Source of the DNA: DATAWZ01 sp036266975
Lineage (GTDB): Bacteria > Actinomycetota > Thermoleophilia > Solirubrobacterales > Solirubrobacteraceae
Direction: 5' to 3'
Assembly (NCBI GenBank): GCA_036266975.1
Contig: DATAWZ010000189.1
Location: 1 to 30,257 of the forward strand
Length of the DNA: 30,257 bases
In this document: positions 14,811 through 23,808 of the stretch, piece by piece
How positions within the stretch are numbered: the stretch's first letter is position 1
Layout of the letters: each line of letters begins with the position of its first letter
Made by a program: the position numbers and the translations under genes
Notes under the pieces: model-generated
What the model saw: the letters and a program-made list of their open reading frames with translations, nothing else
Database searches by the model: none
What the model was told of the DNA's origin: nothing

Positions 14811-15295
14811 GCCATGTGGGGAGCCAGGTCGCCGGAGTAGGTGTACAGCGGCACGCCGCCGTAGGTCACCACGCGACCGCCCGTGGGATCCGCCACCGTC
14901 CCGAGCAGCTTGGACTGCACCTGCCCGGCGGCGGTGACCTTCTGACCGCTCGACACGACCAGCGGCGGCCACACGGCCGCGCATTGGCGCGTGCACGTGA
15001 CCTTCCCCTTGGTGTCCTGGGAGAAGCTGTAGAGCGGACGCCCCTGGCCGTCGACGAGCACCGTGCCGACCGTCTGCACCGTGCCCGAGGCGACCTGTAC
15101 CGTCGCGCCCGGCGACACGGCGACCTGAGCCGCGGCGTTCGCCGGCGGCGTCTTCACCACCTTGCTGCTCCCGCACGCCGTGATCGCCACGGCCGCGACG
15201 GGAACCAGCACCAATGTCTGAACCCTTCTCCTCACGGCGATGCGTCGAACCATATCCGTTTGCATGCTCACTTGACCACCCTTGGTGAATTTCAC
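14741..15295 (-). CDS. COG4315-type secreted-repeat lipoprotein
   Basis: A 184-residue exported lipoprotein. The N-terminal signal (RRRVQTLVLVPVAAVAITAC) ends in a lipobox with Cys41 as the predicted acylated residue. The mature part has two copies of the Lipoprotein_15 repeat (PF03640): LVDGQGRPLYSFSQDTKGKV, with a conserved CTRQCAAVWPPL, and VVTYGGVPLYTYSGDLAPHM, ending in DGGLWYAMAPSG. Its function is unknown. The GTG at 15295 is chosen because AGGAGG lies 7 bases upstream; it overlaps the stop of the preceding gene in GTGA. An ATG at 15265 is an alternative. It is the last gene of the Mce operon and overlaps DedA by 70 bp on the opposite strand. Confidence 0.8.
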   Translation of the reverse strand: MKFTKGGQVSMQTDMVRRIAVRRRVQTLVLVPVAAVAITACGSSKVVKTPPANAAAQVAVSPGATVQVASGTVQTVGTVLVDGQGRPLYSFSQDTKGKVTCTRQCAAVWPPLVVSSGQKVTAAGQVQSKLLGTVADPTGGRVVTYGGVPLYTYSGDLAPHMAQGEALDMDGGLWYAMAPSGRPA

Positions 15296-16323
15296 TCCGC
15301 GTCCTCCTGAAGGTCTGCCTCAATCGTTCCCGGATCCTCGCTGAGTGCGTGCGAGCGCACCGAGTGAAGGAAGGTCCCGGCCTCCTCAGCGATCTCCAGC
15401 AGCTCGCTGCGCTCCTCGCCCCCGAGCGGCTCGTACAGCGAGCGCTGACAGAGCTCACGCACCCGTGTGGTGCGGCCCTGCAGCCGCGCAAGCCGCTGGG
15501 GCAGCGTGCCGCGCAGCTCCTGTCCGGCGAACTCGTTCGGGAGCAACTCGAGCGTCGCCCCGAGTTGGAACGCCGCGGCCCGCGGTCGGCCCTGGTCAAG
15601 GTCGAGCACCGCGCGCAGCAGCAGCTCGTCGGAGTCGAACACCGGGGCGCGATGGTTGAGGACCCCGGCGACGATCTCCGAGGGCCGGATGCGGTCCGCG
15701 CGCCCCTGCCGGCTGCGCGGGGTGAGCACCAGGTAGGCGGCGTCCCAGCGGCCCTCGCTGACCTCGCGGCCGCTGCCGTAGCCGATGCGGATCGCGCGGA
15801 CGTCCTCGCGGGCGACGTCCACCACATAGGGGTCGCCCGATCCGATCCGGTAGCCCCGGACCGCACGGTTGAGCAGCACGAGCGCCTCGTCGATGAACTT
15901 GTCCTCTTCCTCGCGGTCCTGGCGCAGCGCGTCCATCCAGGAATTCGCGGAGCGGCCTCGATCGAACGGGCGCGTGGCCCGCACGACGGTGACGACCTGC
16001 AGCGCCACATCGGCCGGCGGCTCCCCGCCCTTGACCGGCGGCCCGCGACGGACGATCAGCCCCCGTCGCTGCGCGACCGAGGCGCCGATCAGCGCGATGA
16101 CGAGGATGTCCGCGCTGCCGGTCACCCGCTGCGTGTCGGCGACGTGCTCGGAGAGCGTGCGCCAATGCGCGGGCGGCTCGGGCGAGGCGCCGCCGACCGC
16201 GACCGATCCGCGGTCGAGCTCGTCGAACAGGCGCGGCTTGGCCGACTCCGGAAGCGCGACGTACCGACCCTCCGTCGGCCCGATCGCGTGAGTGAACTCA
16301 AACTGGACGAACGGAAATTCCAC
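15292..16323 (-). CDS. Hypothetical soluble protein (343 aa) in the Mce operon
   Basis: I do not recognise a family. The protein has no signal peptide or clear membrane helix. Visible parts are a beta-rich N-terminus (MEFPFVQFEFTHAIGPTEGR), a middle segment with ADILVIALIGASVAQRRGLI, and a mixed region ending in GRWDAAYLVLTPRS. A C-terminal all-helical half (residues ~215-343) has TPR-like spacing (DELLLRAVLDLDQGRPRAAA, FQLGATLELLPNEFAGQELR, RVRELCQRSLYEPLGGEERS). The GTG at 16323 has GGGAGG five bases upstream. The gene follows the membrane protein gene by 41 bp and overlaps the lipoprotein gene by 4 bp, so it is probably expressed with the transporter and may be a cytoplasmic accessory factor. 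Confidence 0.65.
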   Translation of the reverse strand: MEFPFVQFEFTHAIGPTEGRYVALPESAKPRLFDELDRGSVAVGGASPEPPAHWRTLSEHVADTQRVTGSADILVIALIGASVAQRRGLIVRRGPPVKGGEPPADVALQVVTVVRATRPFDRGRSANSWMDALRQDREEEDKFIDEALVLLNRAVRGYRIGSGDPYVVDVAREDVRAIRIGYGSGREVSEGRWDAAYLVLTPRSRQGRADRIRPSEIVAGVLNHRAPVFDSDELLLRAVLDLDQGRPRAAAFQLGATLELLPNEFAGQELRGTLPQRLARLQGRTTRVRELCQRSLYEPLGGEERSELLEIAEEAGTFLHSVRSHALSEDPGTIEADLQEDAE

Positions 16324-16364
16324 GAGCTCCTCCCTCTGCCAACCCTATGCCGCGTCGCGGCTCG

Positions 16365-17135
16365 TCACTTGGCCATCCGTGCTTGCAGGGAGAGCCGCGG
16401 GAACGTGTCCCACGCCGGCGGCCGGCCCCCCGGCCAGTAGCCGGCGATGAGCGAGCTCACCACCAGGATCCAACCCAGGAAGATCGTGTCGCCTCCCGCG
16501 AGGAAGGGAATGGCCAGGCCGCTGCCGGCGCCCCAGATGGCCAGCGCACGCGAGAGCAGCCCGACCAGGAAGGTGTAGTACGCGATGATCAGCAGCCACG
16601 CGCCAAACGAGACCCGCAGGAGGATGTCGATCAACGGCAGCCAGCGCGCAACCCCGGTGTGCAAGAGGTGGCTGGCGTATTTCGACGCGGCCTTGCCGGT
16701 CAGGTGGGCGTCGTGGTAACGAACGGCGGCGTGGTGAACGATCCCGTAGCCGATCCAGAAGTCGGCGGCGTACAAGACCGTGCCGACACACAGCACCGGA
16801 ATGAACCACTTGCCCAGTGAGGCGCCACGCCGCCGCGCGGCGTCGTAGAGGAACAGCCCCACGCCGGCCGAGAGCACCAGCCCGACGCCGCGAGCGGCGT
16901 TGCCGATGAGCTGATCGTGGGCGCTGACGTAGATGCCGTGCAGCGACTGGGTGTCGCTCGGGGTGACGCCGGGCTCGGGGCCGTGGAGCGCGCCGCTGGC
17001 GCCGATGAGGATCGCGAACAGGGTGACCGCGACCGAGCCGAGCCCGGCCATCGCGGCCAAACGACCCAGCCGCCGTTCGCGCTCGGCGGTCTCGGTGTTC
17101 GACCAGCGTGCGGCCGCCTTCGCCGAGGAATTCAC
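16365..17135 (-). CDS. Hypothetical polytopic membrane protein in the Mce operon
   Basis: A 256-residue membrane protein of unrecognised family with about six hydrophobic segments. Examples are GLGSVAVTLFAILIGASGAL (residues ~31-50), GVGLVLSAGVGLFLYDAARR, FIPVLCVGTVLYAADFWIGY, FGAWLLIIAYYTFLVGLLSR and TIFLGWILVVSSLIAGYWPG. A His-rich stretch, IVHHAAVRYHDAHLTGK (~130-146), lies between two of these and might bind a metal or a lipid headgroup; this is speculative. The GTG at 17135 has GGAGG about 8 bases upstream and overlaps the stop of the MMPL gene in GTGA, implying translational coupling to the transporter. Confidence 0.65.
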   Translation of the reverse strand: MNSSAKAAARWSNTETAERERRLGRLAAMAGLGSVAVTLFAILIGASGALHGPEPGVTPSDTQSLHGIYVSAHDQLIGNAARGVGLVLSAGVGLFLYDAARRRGASLGKWFIPVLCVGTVLYAADFWIGYGIVHHAAVRYHDAHLTGKAASKYASHLLHTGVARWLPLIDILLRVSFGAWLLIIAYYTFLVGLLSRALAIWGAGSGLAIPFLAGGDTIFLGWILVVSSLIAGYWPGGRPPAWDTFPRLSLQARMAK

Positions 17136-19582
17136 GAGTGAACCTCCAGCTCACGGGCACGGGCGGCGTGGCGGCGCCGGACCGGACGCGAGGGCGACGG
17201 AGCGTCGCGATCCATCGCGGCCAGCAGGCCCGGGACGAGCACCACCGACGCGAGCGCGCTGAGGATGACCTCGGCGGCGACGAGCAGGCCGAACTGGCGC
17301 AGCATGGGCAGGCGGCTGGCCAGGAGCGCGGCGAAGCCGAGCGCGACGGTCCCGGCCGAGATCGCCACCGGCGCGCCGACGTGCTCGCGCGCGGCGCGAC
17401 ACGCCTGGGCCGGGCTGCGCCCGCGGCGGCGCTCCTCGCGGTAGCGGGCGTCGAGCAGCAGGCCGAACTCGACGCCGACCGCGAGCACCAACGGCTCGAC
17501 GCTCGCGCTCAGCGGCGACAGCGCCAGGTGCGCCGCGACGAACACGACGCTCGAGACGCCGGCCACCATCATCACCGGCACGAGCGGCACCAGGGCCCGC
17601 AGCGGCCGCCAGCGGGCGATGAGCAGGACGCAGAAGGCGAGCGCGGCGGCGATCAGCAGCGACCACGGTCGGTCGCCGCGCAGCGCGTCGACACCCGCCG
17701 CCGCCTCGGCGATCACGCCGGCGCTGTAGGCGTGCAGCCCACGCGGCGCCCCGGCGAGCAGCGGCTCTATCCGCGAGATCAGGCGCTGCTCGGCCGAGAC
17801 CGACTCGAGCGGAACGCTGAAGCTCAGTTGGGCGTCGTGATGGTCGGGGCTGAGCACCTCGTCGAGGAACACCGGCGGCAGCAGGCGCTCGAGCTCGCGG
17901 ATCCCGGCCGCGTTGGGCAGGCCCTGGTTGGCGCCGAGCAGCTGGCCCAGGTTGGGCCCGGGGAGCAATCGCGAATCCAGCGCCTGCACGCGCTGGCCGA
18001 CGTTGTACATCCAGGTCACCGCCGCCGGGGTGGTGACGTTCGCGCCATGGACGTCGATGCGCAGCTCGCCGCCGGTGCCGATCTGGTGCTGGACCTTCTC
18101 GACCGACCGCAGCTCGGCGAGGCCGGGCGGCGCGAGCTTGGTCACGTCGGACTGCACGGTGGCCCGGTGGCTGATCCACATCCCGCCGAGCGCCACGCCG
18201 CCGGCCACCGCGAACGCGATCCAGGCGATCCGAACTCCGCCCCGCCAGCGCGGCAGGGAGAGCCGGGGCGGGCGTCCGCCCTCGGCCTTGCCCAGGACCA
18301 GAAGCGGCGGCCCGAGCAGCAGCACGACGAGCAGCGAGGCGCCGATGCCGACGGCGAGCGTCTCCCCGAGCCCCGAGACGAGCGGCACGCCGGAGATCAC
18401 CAGCACGAGGAAGCCGAGCGCCATCGCGCCCGCGGCGAGCGAAAGCACCGGCGCCAGGGCCCGGGCCGCTGCGGTGGCCGCCAACCTCGGGGGGCGGCCG
18501 CGCACCCGCTCGGCCAGGAAGCGGGCTTGGAGTTGGACGGCGAAGTCGAGCGCCAGGCCGAGCACGATCGGCAGCGCGGCGACCGTCGCCGGGGTGAGGC
18601 CGAGGCCGAGGATCCACGCGAGTCCCTCGGTAACCGCGACCGCGCTGACCGCGAGCAACAGCGGCCGCAGGCGAGCGCGCCCGCGACGGAAGCCGATCAG
18701 CAGGGCGAGGATCATCGCCGCGAGCACGGCGGGAGCGAGCCGCAGCAGGTCGCTGCGGACGGCGCCGGCGACGGCGGCGACGAGCAGCGGCTCGCCCGCC
18801 ACCGCGGTCCGCACGCCCGGGAGCTTGGCCGCCCGGACCTTCTCGCGGATGAGCCGGCCGAGCTTGGCGGTCGCCGAGTCGCTGAGCCCCGCCCGCGGGC
18901 GGATGAGGATCAGGGCGTAGCGGTTGTTGGGGAACAGCCAGCGGAAGCGCTGCTTGGGCTGGACGTTCGGCCCCCAGACGAGCTGCTGGATGAACGTCGC
19001 GTTGAGTAGCGACGGCGGGCCCAGGTAGCCGAAGCGCACGAGGATGTTCTCGTACTCCTGCTCGAGCTTGGGGCCGAGCGAACGCAGGCGCGCCGCATTC
19101 TCGAGCTCGCTGGTCTCGGCCGCCGAGAGATGGTTGCGCTGCGCGATTTGCGCGGCGGCGTTGGCGGCGACCTGGGCCTGTTGCGCCGCTGGGCCGAGCG
19201 TGTTGGTGATCACCTGGTCGGTCTGGATGACCGTCTCGTTGATGAACGTGCCCGGCCCGATCACCGACTTCACGCCGGGGAGCTTGGCCAGATGCCCCTC
19301 GAGGCCGAGCACCGGCAGCAGCGTGCCCGGCGTGAGGGTCTGCTGCAGGTTGCCGCGCAGGACGACCGTGATCGGCTCACCGCCGAAGTCGCGCTCGAGC
19401 CGGTCGGTGGCCTGCGCGGTGGAGCTATGGGTGTCGGTGATCAGCCGGGCGACCGCGGGAACCCCGAGCTGGGTGGCCGCGCCCGCGGCGGCGAGCACCA
19501 CGACCAAGCCGATCGCGAGCGCGCGCCGCGGGTACGCCATCGCCAGCTGATGCGTGCGCCGAGCGGCGGCGGTGAGCTTCAT
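17132..19582 (-). CDS. MMPL/RND-superfamily transporter
   Basis: An 816-residue RND permease of the MMPL type (COG1033/HpnN-like). The architecture is duplicated. A first membrane helix (AIGLVVVLAAAGAATQLGV) is followed by an extracytoplasmic domain (~45-275), and helices at ~280-430 include VLGLALDFAVQLQARFLAER. A second TM helix near residue 450 (IRIAWIAFAVAGGVALGGMW) precedes a second extracytoplasmic domain, and a last helix bundle (~630-790) contains VLAVGVEFGLLLDARYREER. The Asp residues in these central helices fit proton coupling. HpnN and mycobacterial MmpL relatives move hydrophobic lipids. It starts 46 bp after the sixth Mce gene and overlaps the next gene by 4 bp, so it probably works in the same lipid pathway; direction of transport is not evident. 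Confidence 0.85.
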   Translation of the reverse strand: MKLTAAARRTHQLAMAYPRRALAIGLVVVLAAAGAATQLGVPAVARLITDTHSSTAQATDRLERDFGGEPITVVLRGNLQQTLTPGTLLPVLGLEGHLAKLPGVKSVIGPGTFINETVIQTDQVITNTLGPAAQQAQVAANAAAQIAQRNHLSAAETSELENAARLRSLGPKLEQEYENILVRFGYLGPPSLLNATFIQQLVWGPNVQPKQRFRWLFPNNRYALILIRPRAGLSDSATAKLGRLIREKVRAAKLPGVRTAVAGEPLLVAAVAGAVRSDLLRLAPAVLAAMILALLIGFRRGRARLRPLLLAVSAVAVTEGLAWILGLGLTPATVAALPIVLGLALDFAVQLQARFLAERVRGRPPRLAATAAARALAPVLSLAAGAMALGFLVLVISGVPLVSGLGETLAVGIGASLLVVLLLGPPLLVLGKAEGGRPPRLSLPRWRGGVRIAWIAFAVAGGVALGGMWISHRATVQSDVTKLAPPGLAELRSVEKVQHQIGTGGELRIDVHGANVTTPAAVTWMYNVGQRVQALDSRLLPGPNLGQLLGANQGLPNAAGIRELERLLPPVFLDEVLSPDHHDAQLSFSVPLESVSAEQRLISRIEPLLAGAPRGLHAYSAGVIAEAAAGVDALRGDRPWSLLIAAALAFCVLLIARWRPLRALVPLVPVMMVAGVSSVVFVAAHLALSPLSASVEPLVLAVGVEFGLLLDARYREERRRGRSPAQACRAAREHVGAPVAISAGTVALGFAALLASRLPMLRQFGLLVAAEVILSALASVVLVPGLLAAMDRDAPSPSRPVRRRHAARARELEVHS

Positions 19583-19628
19583 CTGCCTATCGTCTCAGCC
19601 GGGCACGCGGCGCGCGGCGGCTCGCGCA

Positions 19629-20978
19629 TCAACCAAGCGGCTGCACGTGCGGGTAGGCCCCGCTGTACGGCTGCGGCTTGCCGATCGTGCCGGGCGCCGG
19701 GTAGGCGTTCTCGCCCAGGTGGGTCGGCAGGATCTGTATCTGGTTGGCGCTCTCGAGTGCGTTCAGCAGCGCGAGCTCGCTCGAGTTCAGATTCGCCACC
19801 GACGCCTGGCTCTCGACCGGTACGACCCGGCCGACGTGCCCGACGGCATCGGTGAGGTTGACCGCGGAGCCGACGTTGCCGAAGAACGCCCCGAACTCCG
19901 CGTAGTACGGTGAGAGGTAGCTCACGTACGGGTCGAGCTCGCGCAGGGTCGCGTCCAGCCCGCTGATCGCCGGGCTCGTCGCGCTCGAGAAGGTGGTCAG
20001 GTGCGAGAGCACCGGATTGACCGCCTTGATGAACCCGGGCAGCAGGTTCGTGAGCTGCAGGGTGTCGGCCGCGGTCGGCCCGAGGTCACGGACCGCGGGC
20101 GCCAGGGCGGGCATCGCCTTGTCGAGGTTCGAAACCACCGGCGTGGCCGTGCTGGAGAACGAGGCGAGCTCGCCCGTGGTCGTGCGGGTCTGGTCCAGGA
20201 AGCCCGGCAGCGCGTTGAACGCCGCCTCCAGGGCAGTGTCGCGCGCCGAGACCGCGACCGCGGTCTGCTTGGCCGCGGTGGCGAGCTGCTGCACGGCCGA
20301 CGCGCGGTCGGCGAACGCCTGCATCACGCGACCGAACTCATCGACCAGCGCGCCGACCTGCGCCTTCTGGGTGACCAGCTGATCCATGACCTGCCCGGTG
20401 TTGGTGACGACCGGGTCGAGCGCGCCGAGGGTGTTGTTCAGGTCCTGGCCGTGGCCGTTCAGCCCAGTGCCGAGGTCGTTCAGGGAGCTCTGGATCTCCG
20501 CGCGAGTGTGCGGATCGAGCGAGTCGAGGATCTGGTCGAGCTGCACCGAGTCGATCGCCTGCGAGAGCGGCAGCGTCCCCCCGCGGGGGATCTTGCCGGC
20601 GCTCGGCGTGCCGTTCTCGAGGTCGAGGTAGTTCTCGCCAACGAGCGTCTTGATACGGATCTCCGCGGTGGCATTCTTGTAGATCGGCGCGTACTTGCCG
20701 TCGATGTCGACCTGGACGTTCGCGACGTCCTCCGGCACGCCGTTGGGGCCGGGCGGGTTGGCGATGCCGTCCACCACGCCGATCTTCACGCCCGCCTCGC
20801 GCACGTCGGCGTTGGCCACCAGGTTGTACGCGTTGGGCACGAGCACGTGGATGGTGTACGGGTTGGCGAACGGGAACTTCCCGCCGGCGTCCTTGTACAG
20901 GTAGACGAAGATCGCAAAGCAGCAGGCGAAGAAGACGATCAAGCCGAGAATCTTCGCGCGGAGGTGCTGAACTCTCAT
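19629..20978 (-). CDS. Mce/MlaD family protein (sixth of six)
   Basis: A 449-residue protein with an N-terminal membrane anchor (ILGLIVFFACCFAIFVYLYK, residues ~10-29). An MlaD domain (PF02470) follows at ~40-125, with ADVREAGVKIGVVDGIANPP and EIRIKTLVGENYLDLENGTP. The rest is a long alpha-helical region (~150-340) of the kind that forms the needle or tunnel in Mce complexes, plus a C-terminal tail with SYLSPYYAEFGAFFGNVGSA and the Pro-rich ending YSGAYPHVQPLG. The CC in the anchor does not form a canonical lipobox. The ATG at 20978 overlaps the preceding gene's stop (ATGA). It probably forms a heterohexamer with the five upstream paralogues, by analogy with mycobacterial Mce complexes. Confidence 0.85.
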   Translation of the reverse strand: MRVQHLRAKILGLIVFFACCFAIFVYLYKDAGGKFPFANPYTIHVLVPNAYNLVANADVREAGVKIGVVDGIANPPGPNGVPEDVANVQVDIDGKYAPIYKNATAEIRIKTLVGENYLDLENGTPSAGKIPRGGTLPLSQAIDSVQLDQILDSLDPHTRAEIQSSLNDLGTGLNGHGQDLNNTLGALDPVVTNTGQVMDQLVTQKAQVGALVDEFGRVMQAFADRASAVQQLATAAKQTAVAVSARDTALEAAFNALPGFLDQTRTTTGELASFSSTATPVVSNLDKAMPALAPAVRDLGPTAADTLQLTNLLPGFIKAVNPVLSHLTTFSSATSPAISGLDATLRELDPYVSYLSPYYAEFGAFFGNVGSAVNLTDAVGHVGRVVPVESQASVANLNSSELALLNALESANQIQILPTHLGENAYPAPGTIGKPQPYSGAYPHVQPLG

Positions 20979-22237
20979 GGTGAGTTGATCACTCCCGAAG
21001 GACAGGACGGGTACTTGGCTTCGTTGACGTCGGGCGCGAGGCCGCCCACGGTGTCGACGCCGACAGTGGTGTCAGCGCGCGGAATCGCGCCGTACGGCGT
21101 GCCGTAGGCGGTGACCGACGGCGTCCACGCGAAGAACTTGTGCAGGACGTAGCTGCAGTCCGCCACCTGGGTGGTGATGTTGTTGAACCCAGGGGCGAGC
21201 GGGTCAAGTGTGGTGAACGCGCCGCGTAGCGAGCCCGCCGTGGGCTGAAGGTTGGTGGCCAGTGGCAGCAGCGAGCTGAGCGTCGGCTGCAGCGCGCGCA
21301 GAGCCGGGCGCGCCTCGATCGCGAAGTTCTGCAACCCCTTCAGGCCAGAGGGCAGCGCAGCCGCCACCGAGTGCAGGTCGGTAAGCGCCGGGTCGAGCTG
21401 GCCCTCGGCGGCCTGCAGGACCCCGAGCGAGCTCTTGAGCGCCGACAGCGTCGGCGGCAGGTTGGCGATCGTGGAGGACAGTGGCCCGTCCTCGTCGGCG
21501 AGCTCGCCGAGCGTCTGGTCACCGGTGTTGATGAAGCCGGAGAGCTGCTTGTCCGTGTCGGCCACCGCGTGGGCGAGCGTTCCGAAGTTGGTGATGACCT
21601 GCGCGAGCTCGGCCTTGCGGTCGGCCATGGCTCGGGTCACCTTGTCGGCGTCGTGCAGGAACGGCGCGAGCGCGACGAACGACTGCTCGAGCTGCTGTCC
21701 GCCGGTTCCACCGAGTCCCTTGGAGAGCTCGCTGAGCAGCACGGTGAGCATCGAGCGCGTGTTCTGGTTGAAGGTGTCGAGCACGCGGGAGATGTCGACC
21801 GGGGTGATCGTCTGCTGCACGGTGATCGTGCCGTTGTTGGGAATCACACCGGCGCTCGGCGTGCCGGGGGTGACCTGGGCGTACATGTCCTCCAGCGGGG
21901 TCTGCGCGCGCAGCTCGACGGTCGCGTTGCGGTATAGCGGCTTGTACTTGCTCTGGATCGCCAGGGTCAGGACGGCCTGGCCGTTGCTCAGGCGCGACTG
22001 CGAGATGACGCCGACCGGGATGCCGGCGATGCGGACCTGGTCCTTGCCGGTCACCACGCCCTTGACGTCCTGGAAGGTGGCGTTGACGTCGTAGTAGCTG
22101 TCCCACGGCCGCTGGAAGACGACCCGGCTGAGGACCTGCTCGATCGCGAACAGGCCGAGGGCCAGGACGAGCAGGTACATGATGAACGCCGTGCGCGAGC
22201 GCGCGATCTCGAGCTTGAGGCGGTCGGTGTTGACCAT
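20975..22237 (-). CDS. Mce/MlaD family protein (fifth of six)
   Basis: A 420-residue protein. The membrane anchor (TAFIMYLLVLALGLFAIEQV, ~16-35) is followed by an MlaD domain (~48-130) containing KDQVRIAGIPVGVISQSRL and VELRAQTPLEDMYAQVTPGT. A helical region (~150-350) and a C-terminal segment with two cysteines (DCSYVLHKFFAW and YPSCPSG) complete it. No lipobox is present, unlike the lipoprotein MceE of mycobacteria. The ATG at 22237 overlaps the previous stop (TGATG); the in-frame upstream extension would lie wholly inside the fourth Mce gene and is rejected. Confidence 0.85.
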   Translation of the reverse strand: MVNTDRLKLEIARSRTAFIMYLLVLALGLFAIEQVLSRVVFQRPWDSYYDVNATFQDVKGVVTGKDQVRIAGIPVGVISQSRLSNGQAVLTLAIQSKYKPLYRNATVELRAQTPLEDMYAQVTPGTPSAGVIPNNGTITVQQTITPVDISRVLDTFNQNTRSMLTVLLSELSKGLGGTGGQQLEQSFVALAPFLHDADKVTRAMADRKAELAQVITNFGTLAHAVADTDKQLSGFINTGDQTLGELADEDGPLSSTIANLPPTLSALKSSLGVLQAAEGQLDPALTDLHSVAAALPSGLKGLQNFAIEARPALRALQPTLSSLLPLATNLQPTAGSLRGAFTTLDPLAPGFNNITTQVADCSYVLHKFFAWTPSVTAYGTPYGAIPRADTTVGVDTVGGLAPDVNEAKYPSCPSGVINSP

Positions 22238-23808
22238 CAGCCGTTCACCCCCGAGACGAGCTGCTGAACGAGGCCGACGACTTGGCCGATGCCCTGGCCG
22301 ACGCCCTGGGTGGAGGTCGATCCGCCGGACGAGGAGGACGAGCTCGACCCGCTCAGCGCCGAGGTGACCGACGTGGCCGCGCTCCCGACGCCGCTGTCGG
22401 CGACCGACAACAGGTCGGGCAAGGCTCCGCCGCTCTTGGTGGAGCTCTTGCTCTTGTCCGTCGGCAGCCCGCCACCGAAGAGGCTCGCCGTGAGGTTCTC
22501 GAGGTTCTGGCAGCTGAAGATCCCGTTGTCGGAGGACGGATCGGTCGTGCCGACCGCGAGCTGGCACGGCAGTGAGCTGATCGCGTGCGTGCCGCCGCCG
22601 GCCTCGAAGTAGACGATGTGCCCGTAGGCGTCGTACTGGGCGGGAATCGAGCCCAGACTCGAGAGCGTTGGGCCGAGCAGCTCGTACAGCGGCAGCTTCA
22701 GGTCGCTGTCGGGGTCGGCAAGCTCGGAGATGATCTGCGTCTGGAAACGGCTGACCGTCGGCTGGTAGCCCTGTAGCAGCGGCGTGCCGATCGTCGCGGC
22801 GGACTGCAGGTCGCTCAGCGCCGGCTTCAGCGCGCGGAAGGTCGGGCGGGCCGTGTTCAGGACGGGGACCGCCTCACGCAGCGTCGGCTCGGCGGCGCGC
22901 GCGGCCGGGGCCAGCGCGCTCACGCCCGGCAGCAGCTGCTGTGCGAGCGGGTCGAGCTTGTTCAGCGTCGTCACCAGGCGGGTCATCGTCGCCTGGATCT
23001 GCGACTCGGTCGACGGCGCCTGGTCGACGGTCGAGCCGAGGTCGGCGCTTCGCGCGGCGGTCACGCCGAACGCGGTCGCGCCGCTGTCGATGAGGCCGGC
23101 GAGGTTGTCGTCGTTGCGTGCGAGCACGCCGGTGAGACGGTTGGTCTGCTGCACGAGCGTGGTCAGGTCGCCGGGGTGCTGTCCCTGCAGCGCGCCGATG
23201 CCCGGCGCCACGTTGCTCATCGTCGGCCCGAGCAGGTGGACGGTCTGCCCGACCGGCGCCGCGTCGGAGAAGCCCTTGGCGAAGCCGCCGAAGAAGGTCC
23301 GGATCCCCTGACGCGCGGGTGGCGTCAGCGACTGCAGGAGCGTGTCGAGCTCGACCTGGGTGCCCGTGTGCGACAGCGCGATGTACCGAGAGCTCAGCGG
23401 CGGAGCGCTCGGCGACCCGGTGTTGAGCTGGATGTACATGTTGAAGCCGAGCAGCGTACGCCAGTAGATGTTGGCCGTCGCGTCCTGGCGCAGGTTCAGC
23501 GCGCCGATGTCGTTGATCCGCATCTGCACGATCGCCGAGCGGCCGTTGGAGGCCTGGTGGATCCCGGAGACCGCGCCGACGGCCACGCCGCCGACGCGCA
23601 CCTGGGTGCCGTTGCGCAGGTCCTTGGCGTTGGCGAAGTCCGCGGTGACGACCGTGCCGCCGCGCGGGAGGAACAGGAGGTGGCGGGTGTAGCCCGAGTA
23701 CAGGACGTAGGCGATGATCGCCAGCAGGATCACCCCGTTGCGGATCGGATGCCGCCTCTGCTTGCCGACGACCGGATCGAACCGGGCCCAGATACCGGTG
23801 TCGGGCAT
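22237..23808 (-). CDS. Mce/MlaD family protein (fourth of six), Ser-rich tail
   Basis: A 523-residue protein. The anchor (IRNGVILLAIIAYVLYSGYT) is followed by the MlaD domain (residues ~45-125, with GTQVRVGGVAVGAVSGIHQA and WRTLLGFNMYIQLNTGSPSA). Next come a helical tunnel region (~150-370) and a C-terminal element with Cys residues (SSLPCQLAVG, GIFSCQNLENL). The last ~75 residues are low-complexity (SGSSSSSSSGGSTSTQ) and end in GQGIGQVVGLVQQLVSGVNG, an amphipathic-looking helix. The ATG at 23808 has GGAAGGG upstream and overlaps the previous stop (TGATG). The extracytoplasmic tail may interact with the cell envelope. Confidence 0.85.
   Translation of the reverse strand: MPDTGIWARFDPVVGKQRRHPIRNGVILLAIIAYVLYSGYTRHLLFLPRGGTVVTADFANAKDLRNGTQVRVGGVAVGAVSGIHQASNGRSAIVQMRINDIGALNLRQDATANIYWRTLLGFNMYIQLNTGSPSAPPLSSRYIALSHTGTQVELDTLLQSLTPPARQGIRTFFGGFAKGFSDAAPVGQTVHLLGPTMSNVAPGIGALQGQHPGDLTTLVQQTNRLTGVLARNDDNLAGLIDSGATAFGVTAARSADLGSTVDQAPSTESQIQATMTRLVTTLNKLDPLAQQLLPGVSALAPAARAAEPTLREAVPVLNTARPTFRALKPALSDLQSAATIGTPLLQGYQPTVSRFQTQIISELADPDSDLKLPLYELLGPTLSSLGSIPAQYDAYGHIVYFEAGGGTHAISSLPCQLAVGTTDPSSDNGIFSCQNLENLTASLFGGGLPTDKSKSSTKSGGALPDLLSVADSGVGSAATSVTSALSGSSSSSSSGGSTSTQGVGQGIGQVVGLVQQLVSGVNG

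Noticed and set aside
17108..19009. 633-codon plus-strand open frame over the MMPL gene
   Set aside because: The translation is Arg/Glu/Gln/Asp-rich with no domain, and the opposite strand encodes a clear RND transporter.
20889..20951. Lipobox in the sixth Mce protein (FFACC)
   Set aside because: The residues before the Cys are Phe-Phe-Ala within a long anchor helix with a following hydrophobic stretch, not a signal peptidase II site.
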